This document shows positions 1 to 8,989 of a stretch of DNA of 28,235 bases, one piece after another. The stretch comes from Xanthoparmelia taractica (taxonomy: Eukaryota; Ascomycota; Lecanoromycetes; Lecanorales; Parmeliaceae): the NCBI GenBank assembly GCA_033085395.1, contig JANQBS010000397.1, positions 1-28,235 of the forward strand, given 5' to 3'. Below the pieces are notes generated by a model. That model did not search any database and was not told the DNA's origin. It saw only the letters and a list, made by a program, of their open reading frames with translations. The position numbers and the translations under genes are program-made. Every line of letters begins with the position of its first letter. The first letter of the stretch is position 1.

Positions 1-1061
1 TAAATCTATAAATAAAATATTAAATATAAAGCTAATACGCGAGTAGACGATAATACGTAAGAGTAAAGAAAAGATTAGAGAAATTATAATATACGTAGCT
101 AATATTAAATAATCTTAAGTGTAACTAATTACTTCTACGTAGTCTTTAAGTATTTAATTATTAAAATTAATTAAGAAAAATAGACTAATGTAAGAACTAT
201 TAAATAGTAATATTCGAAAACGTAGATAAAAAGTTAAAAGTAAGTCTAATCTCGAATTTATTTATTCTATTTTATTAATAAATTATAATTATTACTTTAT
301 ATAAGATTCGTCGCTATTAAAGAAAATTCGATTTAATAATTCTTAAGCTTTTCTTTTTGCGAGTAATAAGAGAGATCGCGATAATATATATAAAGAGAAT
401 ACGTTTTTCTAGATTAACTATTAAGATTATTTATAAGTCGACGAAAGCTTTTTTTTATTATATATTCGAAGATATTAATCTTTATACTATTTATACGAAG
501 CGTGTAATTTTAATAACTAAGAATATATAATTATAAAGAATAATCGTAAATTCTTTTTATAATACGAAGAAAGAAAAGAGAAATTTACTATTATAGAATA
601 AATAATAAATTACTATTATAATTAGCGTGCTAGTAATTCTTCTAGTAATTAAATAAATCAAATATACTAATAATAATAAAAATAACTTATTAAGCTCTAG
701 ATAATTATGAAGATCTTTCGTAATATAATATTAAATACGATAGCGAGCTTAGCTTAACAACGTAATAATAAAGTAAAGTGATAACTAGAATAATAATTAG
801 AATACGTTCGCATGATTCTATATAGAGTAACTTCTTCTATATATAGTATATTTTTTATACTTCTACATATAATATAAGATACTCCTACATATACTAGAAA
901 TTTCCTAGATTATTTTATAATATTAGCACGTCTCTTAGACCATCTCATAAAATCAAATAATATAATCTTAATACCATATCATATTATGATATGCTATCGA
1001 CATCTCATATCCCAGACCATCCCAGACCTTTCCGACTCTTAAGAGTTATTATCTTCGAATT
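1..1061. other. RIP-degenerated AT-rich block, left end
   Basis: Extremely AT-rich DNA in which CpA and TpG are almost absent (none occurs in the first 120 bases), while CpG and TpA remain frequent. This is the expected end state of repeat-induced point mutation, which turns CpA into TpA on both strands. Apart from the histone H3-like relic at 291-545, I recognise no gene here; 560-1061 holds no interpretable frame. Confidence 0.85.
291..545 (+). pseudogene. histone H3-like relic, RIP-inactivated
   Basis: One uninterrupted reading frame (no indel) keeps the histone H3 fold core: IRRY followed by a stop where H3 has Gln, then LIILKLFFLRVIREIA (H3: LLIRKLPFxRLVREIA), RF, KAFFYYIFEDINL (H3: EAYLxxLFEDTNL), IYTKRV (H3: IHAKRV) and KNI-stop-L (H3: KDIQL). 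The stops at 318-320 and 531-533 sit exactly on conserved glutamines, as CAA to TAA changes would produce; most other differences are A/T-ward. Spacing of loop 1 equals that of canonical H3 and lacks the longer loop of centromeric H3, although AF before xxxFED is centromere-like. The N-terminal tail is not recognisable. It cannot encode a functional histone. The family call is firm; the variant type is not. Confidence 0.82.
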
Positions 1062-1211
1062 TGTAAGGGCGCTTTTCAATTGTATCATAAAGTTAAAAAT
1101 ATAACTCATGGGTTCGGGTGTCGCGCATACGAAGGCGCACTCTATTTGCCTATATGAAGTCCATACGACGTACCCGGGACCCCATAGGCACTCGTACAAC
1201 TCGATCTAATA
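1062..1211 (-). mobile_element. 150-bp LTR-like (solo-LTR/TRIM-type) element, partly RIP-mutated
   Basis: Read on the minus strand this is a diverged copy of 5927-6097. It begins TATTAGATCGAG where the other copy has TGTTAGGCCGAG, ends CCCTTACA where the other has CCCTCACA, and keeps a GC-rich core with the GGGTCCCGGGTACGTCGTATG stretch. It is flanked by the 5-bp direct repeat GAATT (1057-1061 and 1212-1216), a target-site duplication typical of LTR-type integration. Most differences are C-to-T or G-to-A, plus loss of a short internal stretch. It has no coding capacity. Confidence 0.75.
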
Positions 1212-2493
1212 GAATTTAATTCGCGTAAATTTTTAATCTTACGACGTCGAAGAGAATAATCTCTTCTTTTAATTCTTTTAATTTTTAATATATTATCTCT
1301 TAAACTTCGTATACTATTAATTACTACTCTTTTAATTACTTATCTTATCGTTAAGATAAGTCTTATTTAGAGTAAATAGCTTTTTTATTCTTCGCAGTCT
1401 TTACTCGATATCTTAATATTACTATAATAGTGCGATATAAATAATAGATTAAATTATCTTCTTTATTGCTTTTAGAGGAATTTTCTCTATTATTCTATCT
1501 CGTAGAATTTTTATACGTTTCGTATCGATTATATAGCGATCTCGCTACGATTATAGCATAATAAAATAATTATTAAAGCTTATAATCGATTATTAGTCTC
1601 TTATAACTATTTTAATTAATTAGCGACTTATATTATAAGACTTAATAGCTAAGTTACGAACTTAATTTAAGTATTACTTCTTATACTTCTCTTAGCTAGA
1701 TTCATCGATATTATATAAAATAGTATTTCGAATATTTTTTTAAATTTACTTCTTAGCATCGATCAAGAGAATAAAAGATTAGCGAGTCTTTTCTTTATTC
1801 GTTCGAAAGTCGATACGAGATATCGAGACGATATAATTCTCGTAATCTCGAATAAATATAATCGTCGAATTATAGTTATTAAGATATTGCGTGTTAGATA
1901 CTTTAATAACGCTTATCTTTTTGCGACTCGCATCGCGATAGTAATTATCGCTATACTCGCGACGATATTCTCGTATATTCTATATTTTAATTAATTTAAG
2001 TTTTTCGATAATTAACTACTTTTTAGTATTAAGCTTTAAGAGTCGAAAATATTAAATTTATATTAAGTCTACGAGACGAGAATCTTTATCTACTAATATA
2101 GAGTTATTAAGTATAATACTCTAACGATTATTATTTCCATAGATAGTATTAATAGAATTCGTATCGATATTATAATTAATATCTTAATAACTTAATTGCG
2201 AAGTAAACGTATTTTAACGAGAGTCGTCTTCGTGATTATTATCTTCGTCTACTTGATTAAAAACGTTATTAATAATTAATAATAAGATATTTTTATTATA
2301 TAAGTCAATAGAATCGACTCGCGAGTTATTTATTATAGCTAATTAAGTAGCTTCGTGCGAACGAAGCTATTAAAACTATAAGACAGTAAGATCTCTTTTT
2401 AATAAAGTTATATAGTAGCTAGATAATTAGCGAGATTGAGAAACGTAGATGCTAAAATAATCGTTTAAATTACTAAGTAAACTAATAGCTAAG

Positions 2494-2518
2494 AAAAAAA
2501 AAAAAAAAAAAAAGGGGG
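2494..2518 (+). repeat. A20-G5 homopolymer tract
   Basis: Twenty consecutive A followed by five G. A long poly(A) run in RIP-degraded DNA can mark the 3' end of a LINE-like retrotransposon on the plus strand, but no reverse transcriptase motif could be recovered upstream, so the origin stays open. Confidence 0.5.
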
Positions 2519-2820
2519 ATTCGCGAATATTTGAGACTTTCGTTAAGTATACTAGATACTCGTTCTTACTGCGTAGCTTATAGCCTAGCAAGCGAGTTAA
2601 GTGAGTTCTATCAGCCTACGCTAAGTGCTTTCGTTCTTATAAAGTGCGAGAAATAAATAATAGACTTTAAACGAAATAAGGCGAGTGAATCGTATATTAA
2701 TTATATTATATCGTAATAAAAAATCGACGCGATTTCTTCGTATATAATTCTATATGTTAATAGAACAACTCTCGTATTATAATTAAGTAGCTCGTAGACG
2801 CGTTTAAAAGAATATTAACG

Positions 2821-3310
2821 TCGATCTTATATTATTTATTTATTTTTTTTATAGACGAAAAACGATTTATTTAAATTATCTAAATTTGAAATAAGCGAGA
2901 AGAAATAACTAGAATAAGAATTAATATTAAATATTTTTAAAGCGTAACGACGTAATAAAAGACCTTTGCGTATAAAGAATTATATAATATAAATAAGATT
3001 ATATTGAAGAAGAAAGTAATTATAGATCTAAAAACGAATTTCGCGCGCGAGGGCGATGAGAAAGAGATATAAGAGATTATTAAGAGAATATACGAGATTC
3101 TAATATCTCGACGGCGCGGAGAAGAATTATATAATAGATTTTAAATTAAATTCTTCACGAGACTTCTTTATCTTGCGAGACGCTAAGATATATTATAAGC
3201 ACTTATAAGTCCTAATATAATGTGACGATCTCGAGCCTATACGAAGATTATCTAGAATAATATTATTCGAATCTAAGAATAATATAATACTTTATAAGAA
3301 AGCAAAAGGT
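2821..3310 (+). pseudogene. unidentified RIP-degraded coding relic
   Basis: The plus-strand frame with codons starting at 3040 (TTC GCG CGC GAG) reads as protein-like text with scattered TAA, TAG and TGA codons that would revert to Gln, Trp or Arg. It includes the charged stretch AREGDEKEI, a stop, EIIKRIYEIL, SRRRGEELYNRF and TRLLYLARR. A helical, charged protein of ordinary amino-acid composition is implied. I do not recognise the family; it may be a transposon accessory protein or a captured host gene. Both ends are uncertain. Confidence 0.4.
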
Positions 3311-3509
3311 CTAGTAGTAATAATTGTAGATTTTACTAAGAATAGTAACTATAAAAATCTCTACATATATAAGCGATAGGGCTAAGTGATGCAAATTTTA
3401 ATAGAGTTTATCTCGCCCAAGCACTATGTTTATAGGGCTTTAGCGCTATTTAATCTATATATCTATTACTATATTTATACCTTATAATAGTTCTTACTAA
3501 AACATCTTA

Positions 3510-3585
3510 CACGTTAATTCTAGAATATGCACAATTCTAGGATATGTACAATTAGAGCTAGAGTTAGCATTATCAAAATGCCTAC
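3510..3585 (+). repeat. left terminal inverted repeat of the pogo-class element
   Basis: Matches the reverse complement of about 7764-7839, with differences that are almost all A/T-ward in this copy, so this end was RIP-mutated while the right end was not. Preceded by TA at 3508-3509. Confidence 0.75.
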
Positions 3586-4277
3586 ATCTCATTAATTGAT
3601 CTCTACTTAAGTCGCATTATTATTTAGTATATTTCTCACTAAAGAATCTTGCTCGTTAAGTAAAAATTAATAGAATCTCTAGGGATAAGATTATAAAAAA
3701 AAAAATTAAGTGACTATAGAGCTCTATAATTATACTTTCTATATATAGCGCTTTAGAACGGCTAAACTATGTTAAAAATACGTCTTTATTCGATTTATTG
3801 ATAAATCTTAGCGCGCGAGACTTATTTAGAAGAATATAATGCGATAGAGTAATAAGGCGAAGTGTGATATGAGCTCGTAACGTAACTTCACCTCTTATTA
3901 GCTTATACTACTTGTAATTAATTTAGATAATATTAATAAAGAAGAAGAAGAGATTATTAACTAGCTATAAAAAAGAGTTATTAAAGAAAGATAACTTAAT
4001 TGCAGATAGATAATTAAATAATAAAAGAATAATCGATTATTAGCGTTTTTTTTTCATTGCTAGCAACATTAAAATATCTAGATATCTAGATATTTATCAA
4101 GTTATCGTTTTTTGAATCTTATTAATCTCTCACTTCGTGAAAAGATCGATACGATCTCTTCTTCTACTATTTCTTCTTCTACTACGTTCTTTGCTATCTT
4201 TTTAATAGCCTTTTCATCTCTTTTATCTCGTTTATCTCGCTCGCCTCTTTCATCTCGCTATTATAACTATAAAAAAG

Positions 4278-4367
4278 TCTCTTATAATAAGATCTCTTAC
4301 GATAAGATCTCTTGCGATAAGATCTTCTATAATGAGATCTTCTGCGATAAGATTATTTACTATAAAG
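4278..4367. repeat. 15-bp tandem repeat, six units
   Basis: Six consecutive 15-bp units with consensus TCTCTTRYGATAAGA, the last ones diverged. On the minus strand they encode a repeating five-residue Asp-Leu-Ile-X-Arg/Glu pattern in the region of the transposase C-terminal tail. On the plus strand they give a repeated Ser-Tyr-Asp-Lys-Ile-like pattern that is probably incidental. Confidence 0.7.
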
Positions 4368-5581
4368 TCTAGGATAGAGAAAGTCTAAATAATCTTAATG
4401 GGTCTAATATTAAAGATATAGTAGTCTTCTTTTTGACTAGGCTTCTACGTTTTCTTTTTTTAAAAATAGCTAAATTAAGACGATATATTCTTCGAACTTC
4501 TTTATCGAATTTCTATTTAACGATCTTATTTAATTATTTCTATATAGTCTTAAGACTTAGAATCTATTCTTCGCCTTAGTGTATCTAATCACGCTTTTTC
4601 TTATTTTTTTTTCGTTAATCTTTCTTAATAAAATCGCTATTAATATTTTTAAATAAAGTACTCTTTACTAGAGCGAAGTTATATACTTTATTAAGCTTTT
4701 CTATAAGTGCTAGATCTTAATTTTTAATCTTAATTTATTTAAATATTTAATTAATTTACTTAACGTTTACTAAGGTGAAGAATATCGATATTAAGTTATT
4801 ATTACTTGCTATAACTATTACTTCTAAAGACAAATCTACTTTCTCTAGTTTTGATACTTTAAATCTTAATTTATTAAGAACGATTTTAAGCTATATTAAG
4901 AATAGTTTACTCTTTTATCATATATATCTAATAGTCTTTTCTTTTATAACGTTCTTTCTTATTATTTAAATATATTAAAGAAAATTCGTTTTATTTATTA
5001 AATAGTTATTTTTAACTCGAGTATTCTTCTCGAGATATATACGATATATAGTTAATAAAGACTAAAAAAATCTAACATTAAGTAATTAAAGAATATGCGT
5101 AATATAAATAAATAGATATAAGAGAATAATATCGTTGCTAGCATAGAACTATATAATCTTAATACTAACGTGTAATATATACCCGTTAAATATAAGAAGA
5201 CGATATCGTTTTTTAAGCGTCTTTCGAGTCTATAACTCGAAGTATTTATAAAGATAAGTTAAAAACTATTTATATATATAAAGAAATAACTTATATATAT
5301 CTAACGAATCACTCTAGACCTAAGACGTTATTTATTTAATTATTTTCACTTATTGCGATATATACTTCTTTATTCTCTAGAATATTAAATTAGATCTTTT
5401 TTTAAAGCTTTTCTTTAAAGATAACGAATAATAAAAGAAGTCTTTCGTTCACGAATATATATTTAATAAGAGAAACTTATTCTCTATTCTTATTCTAAGC
5501 TTTATATTTCTATATATTATACTTAAAATATATAATTTTAACTTTATTAGTAGAATCAAGAGTAATTTCTTTCTTATTTAT

Positions 5582-6097
5582 TGTTAGGCCGAGCCGTACG
5601 AGTACCAGTGTGGGGTCCCGGGTACGTCGTATGGGCTCCATGCATGGGCTTCATGCATATGGGCATTTTGGCCCTATGTGGGTTCGATCCCGGCTTTGAT
5701 CAAAACTTCTGGACGGGGACGGATTGACCCCGGGTCAGAAGGGTTTGATGTGGTCTAACTGGGGTGACCCGGGGATTCAATCCTCAGGGCCCTGGTAGCC
5801 CTGCCTTTAGGGGACGTTTCGGCTCTGCTGAGGTTAGGATCCTAGGATCGCCAGCCCTGCGGGGGGGGGTCTAGGGTTGCTGACGCTTGAGGTTGCCGGG
5901 GACGTCGCCCTAGAAGGGGGGATAATTGTTAGGCCGAGCCGTACGAGTACCAGTGTGGGGTCCCGGGTACGTCGTATGGGCTCCATGCATGGGCTTCATG
6001 CATATGGGCAAATAGGGTGCGCCTTCTATGAAGCGCGGCACCCGAACCCATGAGTCATATTTTTAGCCCTATGGTACAATTGGAAAGCGCCCTCACA
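5582..6097 (+). mobile_element. 516-bp GC-rich TG...CA element (TRIM-like), nested in the transposase
   Basis: A sharply bounded GC-rich island in AT-rich surroundings. It starts TGTTAGGCCGAG and ends CCCTCACA, and is flanked on both sides by the 5-bp direct repeat TTTAT (5577-5581 and 6098-6102), as expected for LTR-type integration. Its first 84 bases (5582-5665) are identical to 5927-6010, so it carries a terminal-type repeat twice. The 5' copy seems to lack about 47 internal bases, since its TTTTGGCCCTATG resembles TTTTTAGCCCTATG at 6058-6073. The middle (5680-5926) has no open frame but contains GGTTCGATCCC, resembling a tRNA B box. It splits the first catalytic Asp codon of the pogo transposase. 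A non-autonomous LTR element is the likeliest reading. Confidence 0.75.
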
Positions 6098-7569
6098 TTT
6101 ATATTATAAGTATTTTTCTTCTAAATATTATACTTCTAAATTATAAACTTAATAAGCTAAAATTATCGTAGTAGCTTTATTAAATTATATGTTATAGTAC
6201 GCTCTTTATTTAGTAATTAATTAAATCGACTCTATAGCTTAAAATAACGTTTTAGAAATATAGATACTTAATTATAATCTATTGATTTATAATTCCCTTT
6301 ATCTACTAGTATTTTATAGATTATCTCTCTAATACGTGTAACTTTTAAAGATTAACTTTACTCTACTAGTTATAGAATCTATAACTATAGAGCTTTCTTC
6401 TCTATAGAACTTAATTTCTACTTATCTTTATATGCTTCTTAATAAGAATTAATCTTATTATTAATACGACGATTTAGAGTAAAAGTAATAAGATTATAAT
6501 ATCGTGTAATTTAATTAATAATAGATTTATTTTATTAAAGATCTCTTTTATAGACTAAAAGAGTCTAATAATACTTATTAATTATAAGGACTAAGCGTTT
6601 CTTCTTAAATAGCTTCTTTAAAATTATTTTCTTCTTTTAAGTTATTAATAAAGAAAGTAAGAAATATAATTTAATTATAGTAAGAACTATAAATTAATAA
6701 ATTTACTACTTAATTCTCTCGATTATCTATATTAATCGATTCGTATATATATATTACTATTTTAAATAATAGAATATTAATAAAATCTTTAATCGAAATA
6801 TAAAGAGATGCACGAATAATAGATGTAGACTTTAAGTTAATTATCTTTAAAATACGCTCTAAGATCGCTTCTTTATAATAGAATAACGCAAATTATTAAT
6901 CGACGTTTATTCGATATTTTTATATTAGCTCTTTTTTATATATTTCGATAAATACTATAATATTATTATCGCCGATTACGATTATCTATAAACATAGTCG
7001 AAGCGAGATTTATATTATATTTATCGTCGAGAATAATTATTAGCGATATTTAATTAATCTCGTCGTCGTTAGATCTTTCTATTATACTCGAGATTTATAT
7101 TAATTTTAATTATTTAAAATTATATTAAGATATACTTATTATTATATTAGATTATTTACTATTTAACTCGAAGCGAGATATATATTATAGCTAGTAACGT
7201 ATATATGAAATAGCGAGATCGAAGACCTATTGCTGCTAGTAGATCTCGTCATCAAGATATAATTTTTCGCTCTTCGCTCGACGCTGGGTAATCTTATCTT
7301 CGCCAAACCTTACTTCGTATAGTCTTATCGTCACGTTATAAAACACGTTCTACGACTACGTGCACGTACTCTACACGTGTCGTAGCTAGCTATTACGTGC
7401 GTTGCGTTATAATAATTTTCATAATATTTTAGAATTCAAAAAAAGAAATTCTAGATACCTATTGAAAACCACATCAATAATTATTATATCACGATATTAT
7501 TCGAATATTTGAACTTGAATAATAATTCAGATAGTACTTCTAAGAGTAGTAATCGTTTTATTATCTTCT

Positions 7570-7725
7570 TAGGCCGAGTATTAGCTCAATTAAAAGCGGT
7601 AATAATAGCAAATGTTATTATTATTAATACGAAAAATTAAGGTAACAGAGGGAATTGAACTTATAGCCTAGTATGACAATTGAAACGGCCTTTCAACTAG
7701 ACCATACGACCTCGAATAATAAGAA
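7570..7725. other. tRNA-like sequences inside the transposon
   Basis: Two degenerate tRNA-like stretches lie here. On the minus strand, about 7721 to 7645, TGGTCTAGTTGAAAGG resembles an A box and GTTCAATTCCC is a good B box. The ends can pair as GGTCGTA/TGTTACC with one mismatch, but the anticodon and T stems do not pair, so it is not a functional tRNA. On the plus strand, 7571-7600 reads GCCGAGTATTAGCTCAATT, like a tRNA 5' half with an A box. They may be ruined tRNA genes or tRNA-derived SINE fragments. Confidence 0.3.
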
Positions 7726-7763
7726 CATTCTATTTCAGTAGATCTATCAAAAGAATTCAAAAA

Positions 7764-7839
7764 AGGCAGTATTTTGGTGGGCTAGCCCTAGCCCTAATTG
7801 TGCATATCCTAGGATTGTGCATATCCTAGGATTAACGAG
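7764..7839 (-). repeat. right terminal inverted repeat of the pogo-class element
   Basis: Reverse complement of the left repeat. It contains the duplicated word ATTGTGCATATCCTAGG and is followed by TA at 7840-7841. It keeps CpA and TpG, so RIP did not reach this end. Confidence 0.75.
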
Positions 7840-7841
7840 TA

Positions 7842-8139
7842 AGTCACCGTCATGCTAGAAGAAAAGGGGCCAGCCTTTTCTCTATCTTCAAATACACCAA
7901 ACAGCGCCGACCTATTATCCGGGCCGAGTCATTCATGGCGTGCTCGACCTGGAGCTTATTAGCAGAAGAAATATATTGGCTCCCTTGATATCTGGAGATG
8001 CAAAAGAGCGTGTGTAACAAGCTAAACATCAGGAGAACGCAGAATAGATCAACTCTATCTCGCTATGTACATACAATGCTTATGTACACTGCCCGCACCA
8101 CCTCAGTATAGCTACTCAAACACATAAAACCCAGCCATC
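7842..8139. other. intergenic, nothing recognised
   Basis: Normal-composition DNA between the right transposon end and the dehydrogenase relic. I see no open frame, repeat or RNA gene. Confidence 0.5.
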
Positions 8140-8935
8140 TCAAAGAGCCTTACACCCCTCAACATCAGTACTGTTACTCAGTCCCTCAGACCTCCTAAAA
8201 TTTCCCTCATACGCCTCAATCTTCGCCATAGTCGCCTTATACCGCCAACTGACATTTTGCCTTTACGCCCTTAACCAAATCCCTAGCTTGGCTCCATTCC
8301 GCAACGCCATTGCTTCTTCGGTGCTTATGTTATCGTAGGTTGGGTGGCGCTGACGGGAAGTACATTGGAGGCGCAGTAGATTTTGAGCATTGGCACTCTG
8401 AGCGAGTATAGGTGTTAGTAGGGTTTATATTCTGGGGGATTTGTGAGGAAGCCTTACCCTCTTTGGCCTCCGGTAGAGGTGACCTGTAGGATCCACCCCC
8501 TTTTGAGCTTCCAATCCCTCATGGCCTCCACAGCCGTCCTCGTAACATTGATCAAGCCGAAGAAATTGACTTCCATTTGTGTCCTGATCTGGCTGTCTGA
8601 TAGCTCTTCAAAAGGTCCACTATCTCCTACATTGTTGACCACCATATCGACGCGGCCGAACCTATCAAGCGCGGTTACTGAGGCTGATTGGCTGTCACTG
8701 GGGTCTGTGATGTCGAGCTTGACGGCGAAGTAGTTCTTTAGGATAGTGCGTTTGAGGTCACAGCAATCGAGGATTCGCAAACTCAGACACCTAGGCGTCC
8801 TTCCCTGGCCAGTCATCAGATATGATTGGATCAGGTTCCATCTGCGAAGGAAACATGACCGCATCACCACACAGTCGCAGGTTCTCCGAAACACCTTCAG
8901 AGGGTCGTTGACACTCGTTCACCTGAACAATAAGG
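8140..8935 (-). pseudogene. short-chain dehydrogenase/reductase (SDR) relic
   Basis: The minus strand encodes a damaged classical SDR, an NAD(P)-dependent oxidoreductase with a Rossmann fold. A degraded N-terminal piece (GVSENLRL, CGDAVMF) lies near 8840-8900. An open stretch follows with KLDITDP, VVNNVGDSGPFEEL (family NNAG), QMEVNFFGLINVTRTAV and LQVTSTGG. A well-formed intron at 8457-8398 (GTAAGG, CTACTAACAC, CTCAG) joins GGQRG to VPMLKIYCASN (8364-8381), where the catalytic YxxxK has Asn for Lys. After this a large part is deleted; YDNISTEEAMALRNGAKLG, a one-base frameshift, DLVKGVKAKCQLAV and GLSNSTDVEGC complete the C-terminus. Truncation, deletion, frameshift and the lost lysine make it a pseudogene. 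Substrate unknown. It abuts the aspartokinase relic on the same strand. Confidence 0.8.
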
Positions 8936-8989
8936 GAAATGAGTGCATCGGAGGCTCGTTTCCGGATGGAGACGATCGATGTGTGAGTT

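Larger units (their letters stand above)
1217..3507. other. RIP-degenerated AT-rich block
   Basis: Same composition as the left block: CpA and TpG strongly depleted, stops in every frame. I could not identify 1217-2490 on either strand; it is probably an old transposon body. A poly(A)-poly(G) tract lies at 2494-2518 and an unidentified coding relic at about 2821-3310. From 3360 to 3500 the sequence is slightly less mutated but shows nothing I recognise. Confidence 0.75.
4110..6640 (-). pseudogene. pogo/Fot1-type transposase, RIP-inactivated
   Basis: On the minus strand a degraded DDE transposase can be followed from its helix-turn-helix region to its charged tail. Seen in order: TLNRRIN and KLSSIEKKAL (about 6380-6470); a degenerate NWVSRF-like stretch with RYF and KERT (6180-6275; family NWVSRFxxRHP, KERA); NTYNIN (about 6098-6130; family NFDE, first catalytic Asp); NREWVS with TAA for Trp (about 5474-5490); IAISENN and LGLE (about 5300-5340); a DGHGSHV-like motif with second Asp mutated (about 5165-5190); LEKNTRV and NYLINKTNFL (4990-5040). 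The tail near 4112-4370 is Arg/Lys/Glu-rich. Stops fall at Gln and Trp codons. A 516-bp element interrupts it. This class cuts and pastes DNA at TA sites; this copy is dead. Confidence 0.8.
3510..7839 (-). mobile_element. pogo/Fot1-class DNA transposon, RIP-degraded, with nested insertion
   Basis: The left end (from 3510, CACGTTAATTCTAG) and the reverse complement of the right end (from 7839, CTCGTTAATCCTAG) match for roughly 75 bases, forming terminal inverted repeats. Each repeat holds two copies of a CCTAGGATATGCACA-like word. Both ends are flanked by TA (3508-3509 and 7840-7841), the duplication used by Tc1/mariner/pogo elements. Inside, the minus strand carries a degraded pogo-type transposase. 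Length is 4.33 kb, about 3.8 kb without the nested 516-bp element. The left end and body are RIP-mutated; the right 400 bp (about 7440-7839) are much less so. Nothing recognisable was found in 3600-4100 or 6700-7440. Confidence 0.8.

Noticed and set aside
1005..1199. 64-codon minus-strand frame
   Set aside because: It lies almost wholly within the 150-bp LTR-like element; the same sequence in the other copy is non-coding.
4112..4372. 86-codon plus-strand frame with repeated Ser-Tyr-Asp-Lys-Ile
   Set aside because: It is the antisense of the transposase tail in RIP DNA; the repeat pattern comes from the 15-bp minisatellite.
4775..4969. 64-codon plus-strand frame
   Set aside because: AT-rich, lies antisense to the transposase region, no recognisable protein features.
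5580..6097. CRISPR-like or tandem array reading of the repeated GC-rich sequence
   Set aside because: Only two copies, TG...CA termini and a target duplication; this is an eukaryotic mobile element.
1062..6097. Inverted terminal repeats of one 5-kb transposon formed by the two GC-rich copies
   Set aside because: Each copy has its own distinct 5-bp target duplication, so they are separate insertions.
1..7839. Centromere or mitochondrial origin for the AT-rich DNA
   Set aside because: The specific loss of CpA/TpG, recoverable transposase and histone frames and sharp borders to normal DNA fit RIP better.
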